From positions 1-50,212 of the forward strand of contig JAJDGX010000002.1 in NCBI GenBank assembly GCA_030265885.1: DNA of 50,212 bases. Reading direction: 5' to 3'. Made by a program: the position numbers and the translations under genes. The DNA is from Ruminococcaceae bacterium OttesenSCG-928-L11 (GTDB taxonomy: Bacteria; Bacillota; Clostridia; Oscillospirales; Ruminococcaceae). Positions within the stretch are counted from its first letter, which is position 1. Each line of letters opens with the position of its first letter. Below, piece by piece: positions 42,874-50,212 of the stretch. The notes below the pieces were generated by a model. That model was not told the origin of the DNA and ran no database searches. It saw only the letters and a list, made by a program, of their open reading frames with translations.

Positions 42874-43698
42874 CTATATCTTTCTGACAGGAAAGGAAAC
42901 CTGTGTTTGGTAGTGCTGGGGATCGGCTTCATTGCCGGGATGCCGTATGCCGGTGCCGCGGGAGTTGCCGATGATTTCATATCCGTTTTCCTCGACCCAT
43001 TTGGCGAGGTGGGCTGTGGCTTCCCCGGTCAGCTCATAGGGGCCGTCGAAAGTGACGCAGGCCGCCAACGGGATTGCTTCCAGTTCACGCACCGTGATGC
43101 CATCCTGGTCAATGGGTTTACCGCTCCAGGGATGACCGACCTCCACATCCACATCCTGTTTCTTGTAGTCCGGGTCATGATATTCGGAGTAGCAGCAGCC
43201 CTCTACCACCGAGGAGACAAGCCCCTCCCGCTTGATGAACTTTGCCAGTTTATGCCACAGGTCGCCCTCATCGTAATAGGAGGGAAGCACCTGCCTTGCA
43301 GAAATAATACGAACCGCCGAGATTTCTTTGACCTCAACCTTGTATTCCGCCATAACCGTATTCTCCTTCATTTGTTGCAGTGCGCCGCGAACCAACGAAA
43401 GCCGGTGCTTCTGCCCTTCAAGCTCCGCTTCAATTGCGGCGGCACGCTGCCTGAGTGTTTCGGTCAGCCAGGCGGGATCGCTGCCATGCTCCAGAACCTC
43501 GCCGATCTCCTGCGTGTGAAAGCCCATATCCCGCAGGCTGACAATGCGCTGGATCAAGGCAATCTGATCGGCACCGTAAAGGCGGTATCCGTTTTCACTG
43601 TCCACCTTGGCGGGAAAAAACAAGCCGCATTTTTCATAGTGACGGAGCGTCCGGGGTGACACTCGCACCAGCTTGGAGAATGGTCCGATTCGAAACAT
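42874..43698 (-). CDS. MerR-family regulator with GyrI-like ligand domain
   Basis: 274 residues. The N-terminal MerR helix-turn-helix (FRIGPFSKLVRVSPRTLRHYEKCGL, then NGYRLYGADQ) is followed by a coiled coil (about 80-115) and a C-terminal GyrI-like effector domain (about 120-270, EVKEISAVRIISARQVLPSYYDE). It has the layout of BmrR-like drug-sensing activators. Its promoter carries a 19-base spacer and a dyad, so it is probably autoregulated. No transporter is divergently transcribed; the neighbour is DUF3849. The inducer is unknown. Confidence 0.9.
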   Translation of the reverse strand: MFRIGPFSKLVRVSPRTLRHYEKCGLFFPAKVDSENGYRLYGADQIALIQRIVSLRDMGFHTQEIGEVLEHGSDPAWLTETLRQRAAAIEAELEGQKHRLSLVRGALQQMKENTVMAEYKVEVKEISAVRIISARQVLPSYYDEGDLWHKLAKFIKREGLVSSVVEGCCYSEYHDPDYKKQDVDVEVGHPWSGKPIDQDGITVRELEAIPLAACVTFDGPYELTGEATAHLAKWVEENGYEIIGNSRGTGIRHPGNEADPQHYQTQVSFPVRKI

Positions 43699-43749
43699 AC
43701 ACTACCACCTGACTGTCTGAGATTGATAACCCGGCCGGATTATATGTTT

Positions 43750-43780
43750 AGTATAGACCCTGACATCATGTTAATGTCAA
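43750..43780 (-). promoter_or_regulatory. MerR-type promoter with 19-base spacer and operator dyad
   Basis: On the minus strand TTGACA (43775-43780) and TATACT (43750-43755) are separated by exactly 19 bases, the overlong spacing that MerR activators correct by twisting DNA. The spacer holds the dyad TGACAT-TAACATG-ATGTCA. It lies 50 bases upstream of the MerR gene, pointing to it. Confidence 0.8.
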
Positions 43781-43815
43781 GCATGATTCCCAAATAAATT
43801 AATGGGGGGATTTTA

Positions 43816-44538
43816 ATGAAGCATGTACCGTTATACACCCACTCCCGCGAGTCCGCCATGGAAACCGCAGAACTGGCGCTCTGGCGGGAGAGTTATCACG
43901 CAAACATTGCCTGTGCCGAGGCGATCACAAAGGAAATCGCCGACAATTTTGACGGCTATCATCTGAACGAAAATGCCGCACGTCATGTCATCGACCGCTT
44001 CGGCTTCGACCGGGTCAACTGGGTGCTGCAAACCACATTGCAGCAAAAAGATTTCGATGGCCGCTTTCGGCAGGAGCATAAGGACTGGGCAAAGGGCGCC
44101 TTCACCCACTATGTCAGGGATGAGATGCGAGGCTATTTGGTGGATTCCCATCCCGCCGTGCTGGATGGCTTTATCGCTCAGGCGCGGCAAGCGTGGCGGG
44201 AACTGAACCTGTTCGATCACACCCACTGCCATGAGGACACCGCAAATCAGAACTTCAACAACAGGATATTGGTGTTGCGGCCGGATGTGCTTGCGGATGA
44301 TTACAAAAATCCCGATATGCAGCTTTTCATTTGCAGCGGCGGCTTCGGTGCCTCACCCGGAGCACGTGGCCGCAAGGTCTATGGCCAGTTTTTATCCGAT
44401 GGTGAACTGGCCTCATTTGAACGGCAAGACTTCATTGGGGTACTGAAAGAGGAGCATACACCAGAGTGGGCACAGGATAAGTTGGAGCAATATCTGCACC
44501 CGGAGCCGATTACCATGAGGGAGGAGCCGAGCCTGTGA
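43816..44538 (+). CDS. DUF3849 mobile-element protein
   Basis: 240 residues, ATG after GGGGGGA. The segment ESYHANIACAEAITKEIADNFDGYHLN, then FGFDRVNWVLQTTLQQKDFDGRF and DSHPAVLDGFIAQARQAW, match what I recall of DUF3849, found in clostridial conjugative elements, of unknown function. No signal or membrane segment. Its stop overlaps the next start by 4 bases (GTGA). It begins a tightly packed four-gene run to 48,092. Confidence 0.82.
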   Translation: MKHVPLYTHSRESAMETAELALWRESYHANIACAEAITKEIADNFDGYHLNENAARHVIDRFGFDRVNWVLQTTLQQKDFDGRFRQEHKDWAKGAFTHYVRDEMRGYLVDSHPAVLDGFIAQARQAWRELNLFDHTHCHEDTANQNFNNRILVLRPDVLADDYKNPDMQLFICSGGFGASPGARGRKVYGQFLSDGELASFERQDFIGVLKEEHTPEWAQDKLEQYLHPEPITMREEPSL

Positions 44539-44972
44539 GCCTGAAACAATTGCAAGATTTGACCGCCATGATTGAGGAATCCACCCATGGTCGGCAGCGG
44601 CTGATCCTCAGTTTTCCCGGCTGTGGCGTGGACGTTCAGACTGACAACGAGGCTTACACCGGCCTCCTCATCCGACAGCGACCCGACTACGATACCGGCG
44701 ATATCACCCTGGAATTTCAGGCAACCATCCGCCGTATGGGCAGTTGGATGAATGGACAGGAGTTCCGGTTTGCAGCCGAAGAAATCCAAGAGATGAACAA
44801 TCTGCTGTACGAATTGGAGCAGACCACCATCACCGTCAGCCCGGAGGAAATGGAACAGTGGGCAAAGTGGCTCTCCGCGCTGCGGGTGGATCAGGCTCTC
44901 GCTCAGGCACATGAGCGGGAGCCGCAGCTTGATTGCCAAACCGGCTCGGTTCCAACCATGGGGATGGTGTAA
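44535..44972 (+). CDS. Mobile-element protein of unknown function
   Basis: 145 residues from GTG 44535, coupled to DUF3849 by a 4-base overlap, with GGAGCC just upstream. It is acidic and mostly helical in the C-terminal half (ELEQTTITVSPEEMEQWAKWLSALR). No family is recognised. The M23 peptidase starts directly after its stop, without a gap, so translation is likely continuous across the three genes. Confidence 0.6.
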   Translation: MSLKQLQDLTAMIEESTHGRQRLILSFPGCGVDVQTDNEAYTGLLIRQRPDYDTGDITLEFQATIRRMGSWMNGQEFRFAAEEIQEMNNLLYELEQTTITVSPEEMEQWAKWLSALRVDQALAQAHEREPQLDCQTGSVPTMGMV

Positions 44973-46088
44973 ATGGCGGGCCCGGCAGCGGTACTTGCCG
45001 CAAAAGCAGCCCTCGCACTGGCAACAGACAAACGGACATGGAAGGCGGTGGCCATCGCGGTCGCCGCCATTCTCATGCCCGTCATTCTGGTGATTGCCTG
45101 TCTCCTCAGCATGGTCAATGCCACCGCCAACCACAACAATGCCGCTGTAAATCTCACATTCAACGGCGGCATCATCCCCATTTCCATGCCCGCCGAATAT
45201 CGGCAATACATCACCGAAATGCGAAGTTGCTTCGCTGCACTGGACAGCGCGGTGGAGGCAATCGGTCAGGAATATGAGTGGAAGGATGCTGATGGCGATG
45301 CGGCGGAACTAGATATAATCCGTGTCAAGGCCGTTTTCTATGCTCTGTATTTCGGCGATGGGAGCCTGTCTCTGCGGAAATCGGAGGCTCGATCTTTCGT
45401 GGAATGCTTCCTCACCTACGATACCAGCACCCGCCCCTGCGAGGATGAAGATTGTGATGACGAGGACTGCGAGGAGTATGATATTGCCATCCCCATCACC
45501 GATCTGCCCACCATCTATGCCAATGTGGGAACTCACATCGGGTGCGCCCTCACACCGGAGGACATGGCCAATATCAACGAGATTTACTACCGCGTTGTGC
45601 ATGGGGATTTCTCGGTGGACTCCGGCAATGTCTCGCTTAATGGCGGTTCCAACGGAACCCATGCCCTCATTGCTGAGCTGACCGCCGGAGATGAAAGCCC
45701 GGCTCCTACATGCGGCTACATCAGCCCCATTGACGGCGATTGGCGTGGCCTCGTCAGCTGCGAGTATGGCACAGGATATGCCGGCCATACCGGAATGGAC
45801 ATCGCGATTCCCACCGGAACGCCTGTCTATGCGGTTGCCGATGGCACGGTGCTGTTCACTCGCGCAAGCTCAGGCGGCTACGGAATCCACCTTGCAATCA
45901 ACCATGGCGGCGGCATTGTTACACTGTATGCCCACAACTCCCAGCTGCTGGTCGGCGAGGGGCAGAAGGTGTCCCAGGGTGAGATGATTGCCCTGTCCGG
46001 TGATACTGGCAACTCGACTGGGCCGCACTTGCATGTTGAATTTGTCGTTGGCGGGCAGCACCAGAATCCACGGAACTACCTGCCTTAA
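44973..46088 (+). CDS. Membrane-anchored M23 peptidase of the conjugation system
   Basis: 371 residues. One membrane segment at about 25-46 is followed by an extracellular region with a Cys/Asp/Glu-rich stretch (CEDEDCDDEDCEEYD, about 156-170) and a C-terminal M23 (LytM) domain. Zinc and catalytic residues are His272 and Asp276 in GHTGMDIAIP and His352/His354 in PHLHVEF. Such enzymes cut peptidoglycan cross-bridges; in Gram-positive elements they open the wall for the secretion channel. The acidic Cys segment may bind metal. It is part of the DUF3849 run. Confidence 0.88.
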   Translation: MAGPAAVLAAKAALALATDKRTWKAVAIAVAAILMPVILVIACLLSMVNATANHNNAAVNLTFNGGIIPISMPAEYRQYITEMRSCFAALDSAVEAIGQEYEWKDADGDAAELDIIRVKAVFYALYFGDGSLSLRKSEARSFVECFLTYDTSTRPCEDEDCDDEDCEEYDIAIPITDLPTIYANVGTHIGCALTPEDMANINEIYYRVVHGDFSVDSGNVSLNGGSNGTHALIAELTAGDESPAPTCGYISPIDGDWRGLVSCEYGTGYAGHTGMDIAIPTGTPVYAVADGTVLFTRASSGGYGIHLAINHGGGIVTLYAHNSQLLVGEGQKVSQGEMIALSGDTGNSTGPHLHVEFVVGGQHQNPRNYLP

Positions 46089-46114
46089 TCATATATCTGA
46101 AAGGAAGATGCCTG

Positions 46115-46687
46115 TTGGTATTAACAGAACTTACCCAAAACACCCACTACGACCACAGCCGAATGGTGGCAAGCATCAGCGGCATACTGGCAAAACACGC
46201 GGGATATTCCCCCACAGAGGCGGCGCTCATTGAGCAGGCCGCCCTTTTTCATGATGTGGGCAAATGCGACCTCAACCCCTATCTGCTCAATAAGAAAGGC
46301 TCTCTCACCGAACAGGAATTTGCTCTGATTAAGGCTCACACCCAGTTGGGTGTCAACCGGATTGCATCAGCGCTGCAGGTGCTGTCCGCCGCCGCAGTAA
46401 TCGCCGCCCAGCACCATGAGCATGTGGACGGTCGGGGCGGTTACATGGGGTTGACTGGGGAGAGCATCCACCCCTACGCGAAGCTGGTCGCTGTGGCCGA
46501 CGTGTACGACGCGCTGATCAGTCCCCGCGCATACAAGCAGGCATGGGATCAAAACACTGTTTGCACCTACCTGAAAGACCGTGCCGGAATGCAGTTCGAC
46601 ATGGAAATTGTGGCTGTGTTACTCGCACACATTGACGAGATCATGGCTCTGTATCAGCAGAAAGGAGAAGCCCATGAAACCCATTAA
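46115..46687 (+). CDS. HD-domain (HD-GYP-like) protein in the mobile region
   Basis: 190 residues from TTG 46115, 7 bases after AAGGAAG. Motifs: HDVGK (His46-Asp47), HHEHVDGRGGYMG (100-112) and LVAVADVYDALISPRAYKQ. The layout is that of an HD-GYP hydrolase without extra domains, but GYP is replaced by GYM, which could alter activity. c-di-GMP or another nucleotide may be the substrate. It overlaps the next gene by 14 bases. Uncommon cargo for a conjugative element. Confidence 0.8.
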   Translation: MVLTELTQNTHYDHSRMVASISGILAKHAGYSPTEAALIEQAALFHDVGKCDLNPYLLNKKGSLTEQEFALIKAHTQLGVNRIASALQVLSAAAVIAAQHHEHVDGRGGYMGLTGESIHPYAKLVAVADVYDALISPRAYKQAWDQNTVCTYLKDRAGMQFDMEIVAVLLAHIDEIMALYQQKGEAHETH

Positions 46688-48092
46688 AACCGTAATCTGG
46701 AAGCCCTCACCCCATGATCCATCCAAGCAGGAATATGTAGGCCAGCGCTCCGCACTGGAGGTGTTCGAGGAGCTCCGTTATCACTTGGAGAGCATCGGAT
46801 ACCTACCGGATGAATACTTTTTGCTCGACTCGGATTTGCGGGATGGACAGGAGTTCCCCAGAGATTCCTACCTTTTCTGCACCACCGATTACGGCGGCAA
46901 CGAGGGCATCTATGTGGATGTTTCGTTGCGAATTCCCAAGGATGGCGGTGGATTTACAACCCGGAACTTCGCCACCGGCAAGACCCTCGGCGAGAGCAAT
47001 GTTGATCTTGACAAAATGTTTCTGACTGCTTCAGCCATCACAAAAGCCTTTCACTCCGATGGCATTCACTCCCGATACATGATGGTTGGCAGACAGCCGG
47101 AACCGGAGGGTGTGGTGATGCATCTCACTCCGCAGGAGCAGCGTCTCATCGTTGACGCGCTTGTGCTACAACGGAATCAGGCATTGGAAGAAACCCATCA
47201 GGTGGAGCAGCTTCTTCAGCGAGCCACCGGTGGCATTACCCAATTCATCGACCAAACCGGCATGCGCCCCCTGTGGATCAGCGATATGGATCACGCCAAG
47301 CTTGCCATTCGGGATGGTGATCTCGATGCTTTTTACAGGGTGCTGTCTGTGTTGCCGGAGGAATCGGTTCAACTGCTGCCGATGGCTGCGGGGCGTCCCG
47401 GTCGGGTTGGGATGGAGATGACGGAGGCACTGTTGGAGCAATTGCCCGCGATTTCACCTGCGGATTACCTCCATGCCTGCGAACAGGCAGTGGAGATTGG
47501 TGATACCTGCCGCGCGAAATTTCTGCTTGAACAGGCGGAACATCATGTGCAGGACTTGGATTTATCGCTCTACGGTGAAGTGATTCAGTACGCTTTCATG
47601 TCCTCATCCGAGAACCGGCGGGGTGTGAAAATGGCCCGGGATTTGGCGAAAAGCTGCACAACGGAACAGATTGCAGCAGCCGATCCGCAGCTGCTGGTGT
47701 GTGCCGCAAACTTCGAGCATCACCAACTGGTGCGCACTCTGGTGGACAAAGGCATCGATGCCAATGTCTGCGCTGCTGATTTAATCCATACCCTCGACCG
47801 CCACCGGGAGGGCTGGCAAATCACCTCATTGCTCCGTGGCGGGATGAAGATTGACCCGCAGAACTATGCCGCTCTCGGCGCTTGTATTGACATCGGCAAT
47901 GCAGAGGCGGCTGAGATTTTGCTCCGGCAGGGCATGGATTTTGACGGCTATACCGCTTGGGCGGCGCAGCAGCATCTTGCCACGCAGAACACCGAAGTAG
48001 AAGCCGCACTGGCCGCGTTGTGGGATACAGAGCTCAGTCCCACTGCGCAGGAACAGGAGCAATCTGCACACGGCATACAGATAAATATGTAA
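46674..48092 (+). CDS. Mobile-element protein with ankyrin-like C-terminal half
   Basis: 472 residues; ATG 46674 follows AAAGGAG inside the end of the HD gene, while earlier in-frame codons lack a ribosome site. The N-terminal 125 residues (ALEVFEELRYHLESIGYLP, IYVDVSLRIPKDGGG) are a separate domain of unknown type. From about 210 onward, helical repeats resembling ankyrin units appear (LVCAANFEHHQLVRTLVDKGIDANV, LGACIDIGNAEAAEILLRQGMDFDG). This suggests protein binding. No function can be assigned. Confidence 0.6.
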   Translation: MKPIKTVIWKPSPHDPSKQEYVGQRSALEVFEELRYHLESIGYLPDEYFLLDSDLRDGQEFPRDSYLFCTTDYGGNEGIYVDVSLRIPKDGGGFTTRNFATGKTLGESNVDLDKMFLTASAITKAFHSDGIHSRYMMVGRQPEPEGVVMHLTPQEQRLIVDALVLQRNQALEETHQVEQLLQRATGGITQFIDQTGMRPLWISDMDHAKLAIRDGDLDAFYRVLSVLPEESVQLLPMAAGRPGRVGMEMTEALLEQLPAISPADYLHACEQAVEIGDTCRAKFLLEQAEHHVQDLDLSLYGEVIQYAFMSSSENRRGVKMARDLAKSCTTEQIAAADPQLLVCAANFEHHQLVRTLVDKGIDANVCAADLIHTLDRHREGWQITSLLRGGMKIDPQNYAALGACIDIGNAEAAEILLRQGMDFDGYTAWAAQQHLATQNTEVEAALAALWDTELSPTAQEQEQSAHGIQINM

Positions 48093-48111
48093 ATACAGGG
48101 GGAGAAAAAAT

Positions 48112-48777
48112 ATGCTGCATACGAAAGCAATCCTTCATCGCAAAGATGATGAAATCCGTGCTCATGACTGCATCGTTTCCAAGGTGGTGGAGCTCAGCGA
48201 CAGTGAGTTCCGGCATTTTCAGCAGAATCTGATGCAGGATTATGACTTCATTGCCGAGAACCAGCATGCTATGGGCATGGACGGTAAAGGCATCAGCCAC
48301 TGCTTGTTGGTGATGGGCGAGGGGCATGAGGATGGGGTGCTGGTTCGCTCGGAGGGGTATGATTACGCCAGATATTCCGCTTTGCTGCCCCATGCCCGCA
48401 GCATTCTGGCGCAGCAAAGTATGTCCCAAACCCTTGTGGAGCTGAACCAAAAATTGATGACCTTCGCCGATCATGCCGCCATGGAAGCAGACCAGCTGCT
48501 CTCCCAATCAGGCCGTGCGGAGCTACCCCTCGCCGATATGAGCCATCGATTTGACCTCGATTTGTATGACAACAAAACGATGTGGGATACGGCCTCCCGT
48601 ATGGTAGCCGACCACCTCAATGAGTGGGATTTGGACTTTGCAGTGGACAAAAATATGTTTGTGGCAGTCGATTATGACATTCAAAATATATTGAAACCTG
48701 CAAAAACAGAATCCCATTTGACCCGCTGGTGGCGCCCGGCGATCAGCAGTGGGGCATGCGCCGGGTGGACAGCATAG
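48112..48777 (+). CDS. DUF6329-like mobile-element protein
   Basis: 221 residues, ATG after GGGGGAG. The stretch CIVSKVVELSDSEFRHFQQNLMQDYDFIAENQ and HCLLVMGEGHEDGVLVRSEGYDYARYSALLPHAR recalls DUF6329, common in clostridial conjugative elements and of unknown function. The last 22 residues or so (from about TESHLTRWWRPAIS) are read out of frame relative to the following gene, whose homology-like frame is already open from 48678. The natural C-terminus may therefore differ. Confidence 0.7.
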   Translation: MLHTKAILHRKDDEIRAHDCIVSKVVELSDSEFRHFQQNLMQDYDFIAENQHAMGMDGKGISHCLLVMGEGHEDGVLVRSEGYDYARYSALLPHARSILAQQSMSQTLVELNQKLMTFADHAAMEADQLLSQSGRAELPLADMSHRFDLDLYDNKTMWDTASRMVADHLNEWDLDFAVDKNMFVAVDYDIQNILKPAKTESHLTRWWRPAISSGACAGWTA

Positions 48778-49040
48778 ACGAGCTGCTGGAGAAATTCGAG
48801 CACGGCAACTGGTCTGTTCGCACAGGCTTTCTGTTGGGCGACCTTGCCTTTGTGGAACAGGTCAGCGGTGGAAACGAGTGGTTGACTCTGTGCCGGGAGG
48901 AGCAGGGATGGCGGAGCTTTGAGTCCATCTCCTTCTGCAACATGATCGAGAACGATGGTACGGATTATTGCCGTGAGTATCTCTCAAACCTGCAACCCCA
49001 TGTACCAGAGCAGCAAATGGATCTCGGCATGAACCAGTGA
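48729..49040 (+). CDS. Mobile-element protein with unclear start, overlapping the DUF6329 gene
   Basis: 103 residues from GTG 48729, but the frame stays open from 48678 and reads KNRIPFDPLVAPGDQQWGMRRVDSIDELLEKFEHG, which looks like genuine protein sequence before the GTG. No ATG, GTG or TTG with a ribosome site opens it, so either the start is lost or it was once joined to the upstream gene. The rest (WSVRTGFLLGDLAFVEQVSGGNEWLTL) recalls element proteins of unknown function. Confidence 0.55.
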   Translation: MAPGDQQWGMRRVDSIDELLEKFEHGNWSVRTGFLLGDLAFVEQVSGGNEWLTLCREEQGWRSFESISFCNMIENDGTDYCREYLSNLQPHVPEQQMDLGMNQ

Positions 49041-49188
49041 TATTTTCTCTTCTTATCTGCGGTGGATCCAATAAGTTGCCCTAACTGTTCTCAATAGTTT
49101 CAGCGGATATGGTGAATAGCTTTCCCGCGGGAATTTCTTTATGATACTGACAGGCGGGCCTGCCAAACAAAAGAAAGAGGGAAATACA

Positions 49189-49575
49189 ATGAAAACAATC
49201 ACTGCGGAGAACATCAAAAACTTCTTCATCCTCATCGGGCAGACTGTTGCCGACGGCCTCAAATCTGACGCCCCCCAAGAGGTGGATATCCTCCCACTGC
49301 TGGGAGATGAGATGAGATCCGTATTCGCTCAGCACAGCGGAGTCGACCCGGATCTGGTTGGATGGATGCACATTGACGGCCACAGGGAAAAGCATGAAGC
49401 CATCCCCAAGGAAACGCTGCTTCACTACAGTGTGGAGGCAAAGGAGATGCTTCTCGGCTTCGCTGACAGCCTGCCCCATGAGGTGATGGAGGATGATGAG
49501 CAGAAAATGCGGATGGAGATTCTGGCGGAGCATTTGCACCGGTACTGGCGGGAGAAGGTGGGAGAAAGTGATTAA
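49189..49575 (+). CDS. Acidic mobile-element protein, 128 residues
   Basis: ATG 49189 follows AAAGAGGGA; an in-frame ATG at 49141 lacks a site. The protein is acidic and helical, without a membrane segment. It begins MKTITAENIKNFFILIGQTV and ends EHLHRYWREKVGESD. No named family is recognised. It lies between the DUF6329 region and the DUF6103 gene and has a terminator behind it. Confidence 0.6.
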   Translation: MKTITAENIKNFFILIGQTVADGLKSDAPQEVDILPLLGDEMRSVFAQHSGVDPDLVGWMHIDGHREKHEAIPKETLLHYSVEAKEMLLGFADSLPHEVMEDDEQKMRMEILAEHLHRYWREKVGESD

Positions 49576-49606
49576 ATTTGCCCATATACATTAAAACTCA
49601 AACGGC

Positions 49607-49640
49607 GGACCGGAGCAGCCCATAGGGAATGCTCCGGTCC
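49607..49640 (+). terminator. Terminator before the DUF6103-like gene
   Basis: GGACCGGAGC pairs perfectly with GCTCCGGTCC over a 14-base loop, 31 bases past the stop at 49575; only a weak T-run (GATTGT) follows. Confidence 0.65.
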
Positions 49641-49668
49641 GATTGTATCACAAAGGAGGTCATACATC

Positions 49669-49944
49669 ATAAAGAAATCCACTATTCCAGTCAGCTTTCC
49701 CACGGAGAAACTGGAGGCTGTACGGCATTATGCCGCTGAGAAGGACAGCGATCTTACCGCCGAGCTGGAGGACGCGCTCCAGAAGCTCTACGAGCGGATC
49801 GTCCCCAAGGATGTCCGCGCCTATCTGGAGGTGAAGGAGCAGGCAGCGCCGGCCAGCAGGCCTCGTTCTCCCCACCCCACGGCGGTGACAAACGCAACTC
49901 CTATCGGTGAGCACCATGGGCAAGGCGACCCGCGCGGCGTGTGA
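49669..49944 (+). CDS. DUF6103-like protein with ATA in place of the start codon
   Basis: AAAGGAGG (49652-49659), 9 bases of spacing, then ATA AAG AAA opens a frame of 91 residues. It reads KKSTIPVSFPTEKLEAVRHY, then AAEKDSDLTAELEDALQKLYERIVPKDVRAYLEVKE, which matches what I recall of DUF6103, a small protein next to relaxase genes in clostridial elements. No ATG, GTG or TTG start opens the N-terminal part. Either the start was lost by G-to-A change or ATA is used poorly. The last 30 residues are Pro/His/Gly-rich and may not be native. Confidence 0.6.
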   Translation: MKKSTIPVSFPTEKLEAVRHYAAEKDSDLTAELEDALQKLYERIVPKDVRAYLEVKEQAAPASRPRSPHPTAVTNATPIGEHHGQGDPRGV

Positions 49945-50140
49945 CGCGCCGTGTGGCCTCTGTGTGGCCTTTTCGCCGCCCAGTAGGGTAACTACCCGAT
50001 TTACACCCTCAATGCCAGCGTTGGCGAAATGTCGGGTAGGTTTCAGAAAGCTGATTCTCATGCGGTTTGAAGTGAATCCCCCGTATGATTTGGGTGCAGG
50101 ATAAAGGCCTTATGCTGCCGCTGGCTGCATAAGGCCGGAA
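49945..50140. other. Inverted-repeat-rich noncoding stretch, possible oriT
   Basis: No gene is seen. CTACCCGA (49992-49999) pairs with TCGGGTAG (50032-50039) around GCCAGCGTTGGC, and TACCC can alternatively pair with GGGTA (49986-49990). A second hairpin, GGCCTTATGC (50106-50115) with GCATAAGGCC (50127-50136), follows. In Tn1549-like elements the DUF6103 gene is followed by oriT and the relaxase, so this position and structure suggest an origin of transfer. The window ends before any relaxase could be seen. Confidence 0.4.
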
Positions 50141-50212
50141 AACACCGTCCGGCAACGCCGATCGGGGCTGCGAAGATGACATAACTTTTTCGGTTCTGCA
50201 CAACATTTTGGT

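Overview
The window looks like a chromosomal segment of a GC-rich, gut-type Clostridia bacterium (Oscillospiraceae/Ruminococcaceae-like). This is inferred from AGGAGG-type ribosome sites, clostridial gene families, compact co-directional operons and Tn1549-type conjugative-element genes. No rRNA, tRNA or CRISPR array was seen, so the genus cannot be fixed.

Left part (about 1-26,000) is chromosomal. It holds a conserved clostridial protein of unknown function; a tightly coupled run of thymidylate kinase, DUF2156 protein, GNAT, DJ-1/PfpI and 5-formyl-THF cyclo-ligase; a 45-residue Cys-rich peptide gene; MltG; an AAC(6')-like acetyltransferase; a DUF4430-like exported protein; an SGNH hydrolase; a GNAT plus C39-like pair; TldE/TldD; cardiolipin synthase; a MATE pump; an F420-0:glutamate-ligase-like protein; an HD-GYP protein; and a hybrid histidine kinase. 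It ends in a decaying CUT1-type sugar transporter locus: the second permease has an in-frame TAG and is joined to a glycoside-hydrolase fragment and then to the 3' part of a MATE/cytidylate-kinase fusion gene. About 26,040-26,830 is degraded, lower-GC DNA without a convincing gene.

Right part (about 26,900 to the end) is a mobile (ICE-like) region: ArdA-like antirestriction protein, BRO-N antirepressor overlapping a Dam-type methylase, a VirB4 ATPase, DUF3849, an M23 peptidase, an HD-domain protein, DUF6329 and DUF6103 proteins. Embedded in it is a surface cassette: exported membrane protein, class D-like sortase, XRE repressor with a divergent operator region, CAP-domain protein, and a 1934-residue adhesin with a thioester domain, about 15 Cna-B repeats and a terminal LPKTG. 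No relaxase, coupling protein or integrase is present; an inverted-repeat-rich stretch at the right edge may be an oriT.

The most unusual signal is a dispersed, tandemly repeated element of about 121-123 bp in two diverged versions. It lies directly against the start codons of three unrelated genes (GNAT, MATE, F420-ligase-like), always in the same orientation to the gene. The two versions keep the same hairpins through paired base changes, which suggests a structured 5' leader. Other notable points are a promoter plus intrinsic terminator upstream of the MATE gene, ATA in place of ATG behind good ribosome sites in two mobile-element genes, a textbook 19-bp-spacer MerR operator, and the missing membrane anchor after the adhesin's LPKTG.
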